A stretch of 64,000 nt of DNA from Ophiosphaerella korrae (Eukaryota; Ascomycota; Dothideomycetes; Pleosporales; Phaeosphaeriaceae): contig JALNQF010000105.1 in the NCBI GenBank assembly GCA_028456385.1, positions 98,134-162,133 on the forward strand, read 5' to 3'. The notes beneath the pieces are model-generated. The model was not told where the DNA came from, did no database searches, and saw nothing but the letters and a program-made list of their open reading frames with translations. This document shows positions 11,483 to 22,503 of the stretch, one piece after another; the first letter of the stretch is position 1, and every line of letters begins with the position of its first letter. A program made the translations under genes and the position numbers.

Positions 11483-12444
11483 ATGGCCATTGTAAGTTGT
11501 TGTTTTTAAAGCTTTTGCAGCTCCATCCGAAGCTTCCCATCCTGTTTTCTTGTTGGCGATTGTTGTACTAACGCGTTTTTTGTAGAGCAAAGCTAAGAAA
11601 GCTGCTCGCGCTCGCGCCTCTCGCTCCCGCACCGCCTCCAATGCCGCTGCCGCCGCTGCTGCTGCTGCCGCTGCTGCTGCCGCTGCTTCCAAGAAGAAGA
11701 AGCGCACCAAAAAGGCTCCGGTGCCGCCGCGCTCGCCCTCGCCGCCCTCTCGTGCCTCCTCTCCTGAGGTGGTTGTAGGAGCTCTCCGTGAGGAGCCCTG
11801 CCTCCGCTGCGCTCGCAGCGCGTTGGCCGGCTACTCTGACGGGAGCTGCTATGACTCCCTTAGGGAGGGGGTCCAGCGTTGTGTACGCTGTGCTACTGGC
11901 AGCCATGGCTGCGTTCCTGTGTAAGTTAATATGAGAGAGCTTCTCCAGCCCTTCAATTTGCTGCTCATTGAGAGCTCTTGTGTTTTTCATCTGATGTCAG
12001 TTGACTGACTTGTGTTGTAGCCCCGTGATCGCCCGCCGCGCCGCCACCACCCTTGTCGCCGCCCGAGCTCGTGAGGCTCCCGAGAGGGAGCTGAAGGCTC
12101 TCCGAAAGACTCTGCGCATCCTGCTCGGCGAGGTCGTGGAGGAGACTCTAGCTCCTCGGACTCCTCTGCCCGAGCCCGCGCCCGCGCGTCTGCTGCCGCC
12201 CCCGTCTGTGCCCGCTCCCGCTCCCGCTCCCGCTCCCGCTCCCGCTCCCGCTCCCGCTGCTGCTCCTGCCGCTGCTCCCGCCTCCGCTCGAGATCTCGCT
12301 GCTGCCGCGCTCGCTAATACTACTGTTACTGTAGGAGCAGCTGTTACTCTACCACTAGGCGATGAACGAGCCGAGAGAGTCTTTATGCGTCGTCTGCGCG
12401 CAAAGGCACTCCTTAGTGAGCTCGTCGATCTTTTGATTGAATAG
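11483..12444 (+). CDS. Small Ala/Pro/Arg-rich protein with a six-cysteine Zn2Cys6-like motif
   Basis: Three exons, 11483-11491, 11586-11920 and 12021-12444, encode 255 residues. Both introns (94 and 100 bases) begin GTAAGT; the first has a perfect TACTAAC branch site and the second a TGACTGAC. Phases agree at each join. After MAI comes a basic segment (KAKKAARARASRSR), an alanine run, KKKK, and then cysteines spaced C-x2-C-x12-C-x10-C-x2-C-x6-C, resembling a fungal Zn2Cys6 cluster with a longer first loop. The last exon has charged helices, a proline/alanine repeat and a conserved-looking end (RLRAKALLSELVDLLIE). I do not recognise the family. It is GC-rich, free of RIP, and ends 73 bases from the stop of the oppositely oriented Copia pol. 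It may be a gene carried by that element. Confidence 0.68.
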
Positions 12445-12517
12445 AGGCTTAGTTTTCTCAAGCTTAGCTCTACGTTTTGGCGCTTTAATTCAAAGACTTC
12501 TTTACATTCTATGTACT

Positions 12518-14900
12518 CTACTCTAGTGATTCTCGTAACTCGAGCTTGGCTCGTATATCCTTGAGGTTGAGGTAAGCTTTGAATCTATTAAATTGCTGCT
12601 CTAGAAAGTTCTTAGTTAGGCTATCTACTAGCATCTCGCTCGTTAGCATATAAGAGACTTAAAAGGAGCCTCTAGCGTACTCTTATCTTAGCTATATATT
12701 CTATACATCTACATAACGTACGCGCGTTGTTATTCTCTTATTTTTACTTACAACAAGTCTAATTGTTTACTAATTATTATAGAAGATAGTCTAAGTAGCT
12801 CCTAGATCTAATATAAGCTTTTAATAGAGCTTTTTTAGTACTATTATCTCTTTACTTACGTACTTAAGCGTAAGTAGCTTAGCTTCTATAGTAAAGGTAG
12901 TTACTATAGCTTATTAGCTACTTGTTAAACTAAGTTACTTAAGGCTAAGCTAAGTTACTAGTAGGTTAGGGATGCTGTAGTAGTAGCACAAAGGGTTAGG
13001 TTATAGTAAGGGGTATATTAATAGGTATAGTAATTACTAACTACCTAGTAATTCCTTTAAAGGGCTTATATACTATTCTCCTAGGGCTAGCTACTCTAGA
13101 CTAACCTAAGATAGAGTAGTTTCTAATACTACTTTCTATATTACTACTTTACTAAAGAGTATTATAATATAGATATAAGATAAGTAGTATATTACTAAGT
13201 TATTAGTAAGTAAAGTATATTTATATATAAGTAGCTTAGTACTTTACTACATACTATACTAAACTAATAGGTACTAAGTTCTATATAGATTAATAATAAC
13301 TTAGTTTACTACTTTAAGATATTAAGAGAGCGTAGTAGCTATAAATATAATATTTAGTTATCCTATTATTACTATATATTATATAAGTTCTACTTACTCT
13401 TTATAATAGGGCCGCCTATTATTAACTATAAGTAACTACTAAAGGGGAGTACTAGTAGATTAAATATTAATAACAAAAGTTAGTATTATAATTAAGCAAT
13501 AGGCTATAAACAATAGAAGATTCTTGTAATATTAAGTATTGTCGCTTTTAGTTAAAGATTAGATTACTAATACTATTCTAATAACGTATATTACTACTAA
13601 TTATATACTTCTACTAATCTATTAATCTATTACTTATATCTAGTCTTAGTAACTATAGATTATAGATTACTAATCTATTAATCTATAATTAGTTTCTATC
13701 TATATACTTAATAGATTAAAGGATTATATTACGTATCCTAATTATAAGTAGCTTCCTAATCTAAGTTATTACTCTACTTACTCTATACTTTGTTAGCACT
13801 TAGGTTAGAGCTAATTAGCTCTATCTTAGTTTCTTTTATTATACTTATAATACTTTTAGTAGCCTTTAATTTTATACTTTAAAGCTTTTCCTTTACTTAG
13901 ATATAGCTCTTTTACTAGTAATAAAGTTACTAGAAAGCTTATAGAGCTTATAAAAAAAAATTACTATTTTATTAATATACTTCTTATAGATAAGTATAAT
14001 TATTTTATCTAGCTAACTTTATATTACTTTTATACCTAAAAACTAGCTTACTAAGCTTTTATCTTCTATATTATAAGCTTATTTAATTTTTTTAAAAATC
14101 TAGTAAGCTTCTAATTAGTAGTTTTTATAATATATTACTAATATACTATTAATATAGAAAAGTAGTAAGATTTTTTACTTCTTATTATAGAATAAGTATA
14201 GCTTTTTTTTTAAGACTATATATTTAGCTTATTTAAGTATTCTTAAATATTTCTTATACTATAATAGTAATAAGTCTTTAAAGTTATATAAAGCTTAATT
14301 AAGCTTAATATACTTACTAGCTATTTTAAACGTATTTAAAATCTTATAAATAGCTACTAGTTAATAATCTTAGTATATAAAGAAGAAAGCTCTAATTATA
14401 TTATAGTAAGTTACTTCTAAGTTAATCTTTACTATAATTACTATTTATTAGATAAAGTACTATTATAAGTATAAACGTAGATAGAAAGTAATTAGTAGAT
14501 CTATTAATAATAGAAAGCTCTACTTAAACTAGCTAATATACTTATATAGAGCTAAGAGAGTAGTATATACTTATACTATAAAGAGCTCTAATAAGCTTTC
14601 TTATACTAAGCTAAGTACTAAACTAAGCTTATATATACTATTATAGAGTCTCTTAAGAGTTTATTAACTTTATACTTTAAATATAAACTATATATATTAT
14701 TATATACAAGAGTAGATAAAATTAAAGTTAATATTTTTACTTCTCTCTTTAGAGCTCCTTATATCTCTATTTTCTAAGCCTAAGCGTCTTATAGTTACTT
14801 TTTAGTTTCTTCTTTTTAGCTCTTTTAACTTACTCTACTATAATATATAAAGATCTCTAATTATAATAAGTATATATACTAGTATAATAATTACTTATAT
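12518..14900 (-). pseudogene. Copia-type retrotransposon pol, RIP-degraded
   Basis: Minus-strand translation shows the end of a Ty1/Copia polyprotein: an RNase H part reading TIEAKLLTLKYVSKE, then LVVSKNKRITTRVRYVDVQN and MLVDSLTKNFLEQQFNRFKA, with the stop at 12520-12518. Further upstream, around 14180-14320, the reverse transcriptase block YIKLNQALYNFKDLLLLQYK is legible through TAG stops. The last ~80 bases before the stop are hardly mutated; from about 12590 rightward RIP is heavy. The stretch 12960-13800 interrupts the pol similarity and may be another insertion. Integrase and gag are not readable. Confidence 0.72.
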
Positions 14901-15108
14901 TTAATAGTATACTAAGCTAAGATTATAATTTTAACTTAACTTATAAATAGAGCTTATAAGTTACTTAGAACTTTTCTAAACTCTAGTATAAGTTAGAAGT
15001 AAAGCTAATATATAAGAAATTATAATATTATATAGTTATAAATTTTAGTAAAGTAAATATACTATACTATTATATAAAAAACTTTATATTTATAAAAAGA
15101 GAAAAGTA

Positions 15109-15110
<2 letters not shown>

Positions 15111-15144
<34 letters not shown>
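15111..15144. repeat. Homopolymer T run (34 bases)
   Basis: Uninterrupted T tract inside the RIP island. Its length may be unreliable in the assembly. Confidence 0.8.
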
Positions 15145-15147
<3 letters not shown>

Positions 15148-16266
15148 TACTAGTAAACTATTATAAAGAGGATAGATATATAAATTAGTAACTTTTATAA
15201 TATAAATCTATAATATAACCTATAGAGGTATTAGGAACTCTAAGCTTAAATAATCTAAATTTTTTCTAAATCTCTTATTAATTAATTAACTATTCTATTC
15301 TAATTTATACTTAAATTACTTTTATCTACTACTATTACTTTTATTACTATCTTATAAGTAGCTAAGTTTAACTTACTATAAGCTAATACCTTATATACTA
15401 GTATACTAGTAGTACTCTTTAATACTTTATTATTTCTTTACTATCTTTAATAGCTTATAGTAAGTACTATTCTTTTTAGCTACTTTTTAATACTTACTTA
15501 GCTAGCTTATAAGCTTTAAGTAATATTAGAAGTTAGTAATAGTAATCGATTTATAATACTAGCTTTGCTTCTAATCTAATAATAAAGTATTAGGTTAATT
15601 GTTATATATCTTTTAAATAAAAGAGTAGTTTAATAAAAGTAGCTTTTAATATATAAAAGTAAATAAAGAAACTTATAAAAGATATTAGAAGTAGTAAGAT
15701 TATAGATAATAGATAGAATAATTTATCTACTTAATTACTACTTAAGTTTACTTTTATTTTACGTAATTAATCTAAATAATTTTTTTCTAAAACTCTATTA
15801 CCTACTTCTAATAAGGCTATTATATAGCTATTATAAAAAGCCTTTTTCTTAACTTATACTAACTTCTTTAAATTAAATAATTAAGAGTTTTATTACTTTA
15901 TCTAAGTTAAATAAACTAGTACTTATCTAAACCTAACTACTTTAAACTAAGTTTAAGTATTAACTTAATTATAAACTTATAAAGTAGACTTTATCTAAAT
16001 AACTTAAATAAAGTAGTTTAATAATTAACTAAAAAAGAGTAAATAGTAGATAAAAAGCTATCTAAGTACTAGGTATATATACCTAGTAGCTTACTAAGAG
16101 CTAACTAAAAATAAATAATAGTTAAATATTAGTAAGTTATAAACTTACTAAAATTAATATAGAGTAAGAGATATAAAAGTTAACTCCTTTATAGAAGTAT
16201 ACTATATCTTTATACTTTTTATAAGCTTTTATAGTAGATAAAGCTCTATTAATAAATTAAGTTTTA

Positions 16267-16380
16267 TCTAATATTAAAGAAGTAAATTTTCTAAATATTA
16301 GTAATAATATAGTTATATCTAATATTAAAGAAGTAAATTTTCTAAATATTAGTAATAATATAGTTATATCTAATATTAAA
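16267..16380. repeat. 51-base tandem repeat, two full copies plus 12 bases
   Basis: Units starting at 16267 and 16318 are identical over 51 bases, and a third begins at 16369. The period is a multiple of three. The identity of the copies despite RIP suggests duplication after mutation. Confidence 0.85.
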
Positions 16381-16568
16381 AGTATATAAATTATAATATA
16401 AGTAGAGTAAAGATTCTTATATAAAATCTCTAAGTCTTTAAAGTTTTTTTTAAGAACTACTTAAACTTATATATATAAATAACTAAAAGTTATATATTTA
16501 TTTATACTTATATAATATTTAGTAATACCTAAGTAAAGTAAGATTTTTTTTTTTAGAACTTTAGAAGT

Positions 16569-16846
16569 TGTTAAGAAGTAGCTAGAAGATAATAGTACTT
16601 GCTATAGGCTATAGGAGATAGTAAAGGGATAACAGATAGTATTTAATAGTACTACTAGTATCTAAGGGAGAATAATACTTGCTTTACTCTCTTCGCAAGT
16701 ATCGAGCCTTTTATGCGCCTATATAGCGCACTAGCCCTACTTTAGATTACAACTATACAATGTTATAATCTTTAGTGTATCGGCCCCGCCCCTAACTTGT
16801 ACTAGAGTTCACGAGAGTCTCGAGTGTTCAACGAACCCTCGTTACA
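16569..16846 (-). repeat. LTR-like block with promoter (candidate 5' LTR)
   Basis: On the minus strand it starts TGTAACGAGGG and ends CTTCTTAACA (TG...CA, about 278 bases) with GCGCTATATAGGCGCATAAAAG as an internal TATA region. Orientation and position suit the 5' LTR of a minus-strand element, but it does not match the block at 11129-11295, so the two cannot be the paired LTRs of one element. Confidence 0.4.
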
Positions 16847-17130
16847 GAAGTATATTATATTCTTCTAAGAGCTCTAGAAGATATTATATAAATTTATATT
16901 AGTATAATATTTAGTAATAGTATAAAAAATTTATCCTCTTTCTTTAATTGTTTTGATATCTTATTTCTAAAAATAAAATATTAATAACTCTATCTTTTTA
17001 TGCTTAAGCTAGGCAATAATATTTCTTATATAGAAGAATAGTATCTTTAATCCTTTTTACTTAGGGTATATAATTACGTAAAAAAATAAGAATTCTTAGA
17101 AAGAAGATTAATACTACTAATATTTATTAG

Positions 17131-18736
17131 GTAGCGCAGCCGTTATCGAGTCTGTACGACCGCCATCAAGTGCGAAGGACAAGACCCTCACTTGAGGAAA
17201 CGCTCAATGCTTTACGATCTGCGCTTATGGACTACTCCAAGGTGTACTTTGTTATAGACGCTCTAGACGAATGCAGGGAACGAGACGGTACTCGAAGCGA
17301 GCTTTTAAGGCTCTGCCGCGATCTGCAAGGACAAACAGATCTGTGTGTGATGGCTACGTCACGACACATTTCTGACATAGTAGAGAAGTTTAAGGATATG
17401 CCTCAGGTAGAGGTGCGCGCAAGCAACGCGGACGTGAAACGATATGTGGTAGGCAAGATTGACCGACTTGCCAAGTGCGTCCAACGCGATGACAATCTTC
17501 AAGAGCTTGTCCAAAACAAGATTATGGAAGCGGTGGATGGCATGTGAGTCATTTGTGTATCTATTCAGAGCGTTGTTGACTCGTGAGCCTCCTAGGTTTC
17601 TTCTTGCTCGCCTGCACGTCGATTCACTTATCGATAAAAGAACGAAGGCCAAAGCAGTATCCGCGCTAAACAACCTATCCAAAGGCTCTGGAGCGCTAGA
17701 CGATGCGTATAGGGAGGCAGTTGTCAGAGTAGACGGCCAACTACAGGACGACCGCGTACTAGCGAAGAACGTTCTTTCGTGGATCTCGTATGCACAGAGG
17801 CCGTTGACTACCGAAGAGCTCTGCCATGCCTTAGCAGTGGGATTAGGCGATGAAGAGCTCGACACGGACAACATCTCTGATGTAGAGGACATCTTGTCTG
17901 TATGTGCTCGCCTTGTGCACTACACAACTCAGGTCTACTTAGAGAACATTCGAGAGAAGTGGAATCCTGACGCTCGGTACGGCATTGCGTCTACGTGTCT
18001 CACATATCTCTGCTTCACACCATTTAGTAGTGGTAGCTGCACGAGCGACGCGGAGTTTGAGCACAAGCTTGTGGAACATAAGTTCCTAAATTACTCTGCT
18101 CGGTACTGGCATCTACACGTAGCCACTGTCCAAGAAGAGATATCTGCATTGGCGACGGTTCTGCTTCAGGACAGTAAACGGATTGCTTTTACTCTTCAAA
18201 TCAAACTAGATCGCTCTTATAAGTACGAAACGTACAGTCAATCTTTCCGAAAGCAGGTAACAGGCCTTCACTTAGCGGTCTCGCTTGGATTATTGCATCT
18301 GTCCAAGGAGCTTCTTTCCTGGGTTGAGAGAGAGAAGGTAATACTTGCTGACGCGAAGGACGGTGACAGTAGGACGCCGCTGATGTGGGCGGCACGGAAT
18401 GGACAAAAGGACATAGTTGAGCTGCTGCTCAGTACTGGTAAGGTCGGCGTTGACGCGGCGGATAATATTGATTGGACGCCGCTAGTGTGGGCAGCACTAA
18501 ATAGACACAAAGACACAGTTGAGTTGCTGCTTAGCACTGGTAAGGTCGAAGTTGACGCGAGGGATAACGACGGTTGCACGCCTCTGATGCGGGCGGCACA
18601 GGATGGATATCAAGATACAGTTGAGCCGCTGCTTAGCACTGGCAAGGTCGATGTTGACGCGAGTGATAACCGCGGTTGCACGCCTCTAGAGCTCACAGAA
18701 CGGGTTAGAGAAAGAGACATAGCTAGTCTGTTCTAG
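17131..18736 (+). pseudogene. NACHT-ankyrin (NLR/STAND) protein, 5'-truncated
   Basis: Two exons are visible, 17131-17543 and 17596-18736, with a 52-base GTGAGT...TAG intron. The legible frame starts right at the end of RIP island 2, so the N-terminal effector domain and the NACHT P-loop are missing. Present are the Walker B region KVYFVIDALDECRERD, a sensor-like CVMATSRHI, the winged-helix region (SWISYAQRPLTTEELCHALA), CARLVHYTTQVYL, which is shorter than the family's usual form there, and at the C-terminus about three 34-residue ankyrin repeats (TPLMWAARNGQKDIVELLLS). Fungal NACHT-ANK proteins act in non-self recognition and cell death. Unless an alternative start exists upstream, this is a dead fragment. 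Confidence 0.75.
18376..18690 (+). repeat. 102-base ankyrin-coding tandem repeats
   Basis: Three successive 102-base units are strongly similar at the DNA level (GAGCTGCTGCTCAGTACTGG and variants), as in recently amplified ankyrin repeats of NLR genes. Confidence 0.7.
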
Positions 18737-19478
18737 GCACACCTTTGCCTTACGTAGAACTTCAATAGCGAACTTGATTTATATCGTAGATGTTAAACAA
18801 TGTAGAAAATATGGTTATACGAGTAAGCTTTAGTGATCCTGGTTGCGCTCTAGCTTGCTCTCACGTTACGAAACACAAGGGGCGAGTAAGTGTACAGATC
18901 TGATCCGCTCGGGTTGCCCAAGGCTAAACGGTGGCAATGAAAGGTGTCCTGGGGGTCTTCTCTTAACGCGAATTTAGCTGTTGCTTCTAGCCCTTTCCCT
19001 GTAGCTTCTGATGATATCGACAAAATAATCAACAGCATGCATAAGACCGCCGTAATTTTTGTACTGCAGACCTAGAGCAGAAGGAGACATACCAAAATCC
19101 TACTACTAACTGACCGCAACTCCATGTACCAATAGTATCAAGGTACGAAGTCCTCAAATAGTAAGTCTAATTTAACGTAGAGGGATGGACTTTACTAGGC
19201 TAACTAGCGCACCAGTTGACTGGCTGACCTTTCTATCAACTGTGTCGCAACATTGAATCTCGTGGTTGCTATTTAAGAAGCCGAGAATGGCACTAGAATA
19301 ACTATCGGTAGGCTTGCTTGCTCTTTCGACCTGTCAGCCACCAGGGTCTGTGCGTCATGACCGCATGACGGACGCCAGAACAGCATATCGTACGACACGC
19401 CAGCCCGTCCACCACAATGAAGCCATCCCACCCTCCTCCCACCCCCTCCCCTCCGCCCCGCCCTAACAAGCCCAGACC
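18737..19478. other. Intergenic, no gene recognised
   Basis: The small minus-strand frame at 18850-19038 has no family resemblance. The last ~60 bases form a C-rich leader before the phosphoesterase start. Confidence 0.45.
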
Positions 19479-20426
19479 ATGGACCCCCTCCTCGCCACAG
19501 CGGAAGCAGCCGCCGCCACCCCCACTACCCCTCCACCCCGCCTCTACGCCATTGCCGACCTCCACCTCTCCTTCAAACTCAACCTCACCGCCCTCGACGC
19601 CCTCGCCCCGCACCCAAACGACTCCCTCATCATCGCCGGCGACGTCGGCGAGTCGGCCACACACCTCGCGACCGCCTTCGCCAAAGCAAAAGCCTGCTTC
19701 GCGACCGTCTGGTGGGTTCCCGGCAACCACGAGCTGTACACTCTGCCCTCAGAGGACGCGACAGGCGCGCGCGGACAGGCCAAGTACGACGAGTGCGTGG
19801 TCGTTGCGCGAGCGCACGGCGTGCTGACGCCGGAAGATGAATACGTCGTGTGGGAGGGCGCAGGCGGACCGGCGGTTGTTGCGCCCGTGTGCACGCTGTA
19901 CGACTACTCGTTCCGGCCGGCGGACGTGAAGCTGGAAAACGCGCTGGCGTGGGCGCGCGAGACGGATGTTGAAGCGACCGACGAGCACCTTTTGCATCCT
20001 GACCCGTACGCGTCGCGCATCGCGTGGTGCGATGCGCTTATACCGCGCTTCGAAGCTAAGCTTGCTGCTGCGAACGCCGCGCACCCGGGCGTGCCCTTGG
20101 TCATCGTGAACCACTGGCCGCTGCGGCAGGATCTGGTGATGCTGCCCAAGGTGCCGCGGTTTAGTTTGTGGTGTGGGACGAAAAGGACGGAGGAGTGGCA
20201 TGTGCGGTTCAATGCGAGGGTGGTGGTGAGTGGGCATTTGCATATTCGGCGCACGGATTGGCGGGATGGGGTACGGTTTGAGGAGGTGAGTTTGGGGTAT
20301 CCGAGGCAGTGGGAAAAGTGTCGCGAGAAAGGGATGGATGTGAATGGGATACTGAGAGAGGTGTTGCCTGGGGAAGAGGTGAGTGAGGCGGATAAGCAAA
20401 GGACGGTATGGAGGGTGTTTGGGTAG
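19479..20426 (+). CDS. Calcineurin-like metallophosphoesterase
   Basis: A single exon of 315 residues; the start lies in a favourable CCATGG context. The five metallophosphoesterase signatures are in order: DLH (Asp27, His29), GDVGE (Asp55), GNHE (Asn83, His84), NHWPL near residue 208, and GHLH near residue 247. These residues bind the two catalytic metals. The length suits a stand-alone small phosphoesterase, probably cytosolic since no signal peptide is seen; the N-terminal 20 residues are a low-complexity Ala/Thr/Pro stretch. The substrate (phosphoprotein, nucleotide or phospholipid) cannot be inferred. Confidence 0.9.
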   Translation: MDPLLATAEAAAATPTTPPPRLYAIADLHLSFKLNLTALDALAPHPNDSLIIAGDVGESATHLATAFAKAKACFATVWWVPGNHELYTLPSEDATGARGQAKYDECVVVARAHGVLTPEDEYVVWEGAGGPAVVAPVCTLYDYSFRPADVKLENALAWARETDVEATDEHLLHPDPYASRIAWCDALIPRFEAKLAAANAAHPGVPLVIVNHWPLRQDLVMLPKVPRFSLWCGTKRTEEWHVRFNARVVVSGHLHIRRTDWRDGVRFEEVSLGYPRQWEKCREKGMDVNGILREVLPGEEVSEADKQRTVWRVFG

Positions 20427-21364
20427 TGGAGGTGGATGGTGGGTGAGTCGTTTCTTCAACAGAATTGATAAATGTTAGAATTTGGGCGATAGAGGCAGAG
20501 GTAGCACTTCACAGCACTATGGTTTGATGGAATTAGGTCACATAGCAGACAGAGTAATAGAATGTGTGAAAGCAACTCTATTGATTATTTCTTGGTACAA
20601 CGTCTGGATGCATAACTTGGAATGCGTTGGCAGGACTAATTATAGCTCTAGCAAGGCGAAGTCATGTTTTTCTATCACGTGTTTGGCCCCAATTGCAAAC
20701 ATTTACAACAAAATGTCTTACTAAGACAAGGCATGGGCAGAAAGACAGTCGGCCTGGCTACCATATCCAACACAGAACAGACACAGCAATTCAACCCTCA
20801 AATCAAGCCGCGTCGACGACTCACGTTGCTTTACCCTTTGCGCCTCAATGCTTGTCTTCCACCTTCCTAATCCGATCCCGCCTAGCGCCACGCGCCCACC
20901 CAACCACACCTCATCCTATCAACACCCCCTCACACCCCCATTCGCCCTTCGCACGGAATCCTTCCCGCTTGATATTACCCCAGTCTATCACACCTCGCTT
21001 TAGCCCTCATTGGATCCTACCTCCGCGTTTCATGTGTAATGTCCGCTACCATTATTGCCTGACGCCAGCCACCAGGCCACGCGCTCATCAGGGTTCCTGC
21101 GTGGTCGGCAACGAGCGAGAACCTGGCCTATCATGCTGAATTGATGTGTGCGTGGTGTGGTTGCATGCATCGCAGACTTCCCGATTGGGATGGACAACAA
21201 TGGGCCTTGCAGATGGGACAGGGTCGAGAGTCATGGATGAGGATGTATAAAGAGGTATTGAAGCACTGGGAACAAGATGGGGAGTCGAGAGGAGCAAGAG
21301 CTGGAAATATCTGAAATTAGCTTCAAATCTTTTGATTCCGGCCATATTTCTATTTTATATCAAT
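20427..21364. other. Intergenic, promoter side of the NLP gene
   Basis: The open frames here (for example 20627-21139 +) are Pro/Thr-rich and unsupported. A TATAAA box for the next gene is at 21246. Confidence 0.4.
21246..21251 (+). promoter_or_regulatory. TATA box of the NLP gene
   Basis: TATAAA 114 bases before the start codon at 21365. Confidence 0.45.
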
Positions 21365-22127
21365 ATGTTGTCCTCGTTCGCGGTCCAGCTCCTCGCCGCT
21401 GCAACTTGCGTCTCCGCCTGGCCTACGCTCTCCCTCTTTCCCCGCGCCGTCATCAGCCACGATGCCGTCGTCGGCTTTCCGCAAACTGTTCCCTCAGGCC
21501 TCACAGGCACGCTTTACCTAAAATACAAGCCCTACCTCGAAGTCTACAACGGCTGCGTCCCCTTCCCCGCCGTGAACGCCGCCGGCGACACAGGGTATTC
21601 CTCCCCCCGCCTCAACCGCCCACCAACCTATTAACAACCCCAGCGGCGGCCTCGCAACCTCCGGCTCCTCCAACGGCGGCTGCAGCTCGTCCACCGGCCA
21701 AGTCTACGGGCGTGCTGGTGCCTACAACGGCGCCTACGCCATCATGTACAGCTGGTACATGCCTAAAGACTCGCCCTCTTCCGGCCTAGGCCACCGCCAC
21801 GACTGGGAAAACATCGTAGTCTGGCTGTCCTCCGCCTCCGATACCGCCACCATCCGTGGCGTCGCCATCTCCGCGCACGGCGAGTACCAGAAGTACGATG
21901 CGCCCCCGCTGTCAGGCACGCGCCCGAAGATCGGGTACATAAGCATTTGGCCCGTCAATCACCAGCTGGTTGCGAGCGATAAGCAGGGTGGCGAACAGCC
22001 GCTTATTGCGTGGGAGAGCATGACGGCCGCGGCGAGGACTGCGATTGAGAATACGGATTTTGGAAGCGCGACGCCTTCGTTTCGGGATAGTAACTTTGCG
22101 AGTTATTTGGAGAGTGCGTTTATCTAG
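21365..22127 (+). CDS. Necrosis-inducing NPP1/Nep1-like protein (NLP, type 1)
   Basis: Two exons, 21365-21594 and 21644-22127, joined by a 49-base GTATTC...CAG intron in matching phase; predicted length 237 residues, typical for the family. Residues 1-18 form a secretion signal (hydrophobic core after MLSSF, ending in a VSA-type site). The hallmark heptapeptide GHRHDWE is at residues 126-132, in exon 2. One cysteine late in exon 1 and one early in exon 2 correspond to the conserved disulfide pair of type 1 NLPs. In plant-associated fungi, secreted NLPs bind sphingolipids of plant membranes; many are cytolytic and others are not, and sequence alone does not say which. No damage is seen in the reading frame. 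The chosen ATG is the first after the TATA box. Confidence 0.9.
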
Positions 22128-22317
22128 GAGTTGAACCATAGTATAAATTATATTGCTGAATACGCAGGTGGCACATCATCATGTTGATACCCAGATGCCG
22201 CATCCTCAAGTCCAACCTGCTCACCCCCAGTTACACTCCTAAATGCCTCCTCTCTCACCCTCTGCAGCTCCACCCTCGCCTCCCTAACCTCCCCCTCATG
22301 AACATCGGTATGATTAC

Positions 22318-22503
22318 GGTACGTCATGCCAAGCTAAGCGGTACCACTTGGAAAGTGTTTAGAATGGCGCAGGAGTTTGGCTGTGGCGCAAAGAGGCTGA
22401 GTAAGCTGAACATAACGCAACGGCGCTGCGATCGCAGTGTATAGTACGAGGCGTTGAAGCCACAGCTCCACATTGCCAATGGTATCGAGACAAAATGTCG
22501 ACG
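22318..22503 (+). repeat. Direct repeat, copy A
   Basis: Shares ATGCCAAGCTAAGCG..., the block GGCTGTGGCGCAAAGAGGCT and ACGCAACGGCG with copy B at 23103-23262, about three quarters identical, with a ~14-base insertion near 22365. The nature of the unit is unknown. Confidence 0.7.

Larger units (their letters stand above)
12590..17130. other. RIP-mutated AT-rich island 2
   Basis: It has the same TpA/CTAG-rich, CpA/TpG-poor composition as island 1. It contains the Copia pol remnant, a 34-base T run (15111-15144), a 51-base tandem repeat and an LTR-like block. The right edge coincides with the first legible codon of the NACHT-ankyrin gene. Confidence 0.85.

Noticed and set aside
11468..11990. 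Minus-strand frames with poly-Ala or poly-Ser opposite the 11483-12444 gene
   Set aside because: The plus strand has two good introns with branch sites and consistent phase; the minus frames have neither.
19302..20459. Long open frames on the minus strand across the metallophosphoesterase gene
   Set aside because: They are shadows of GC-rich third codon positions; low-complexity Pro/His/Arg translations without family motifs.
20627..21139. A 170-codon frame upstream of the NLP gene
   Set aside because: Pro/Thr/His-rich with no family resemblance, and it lies in the promoter region.
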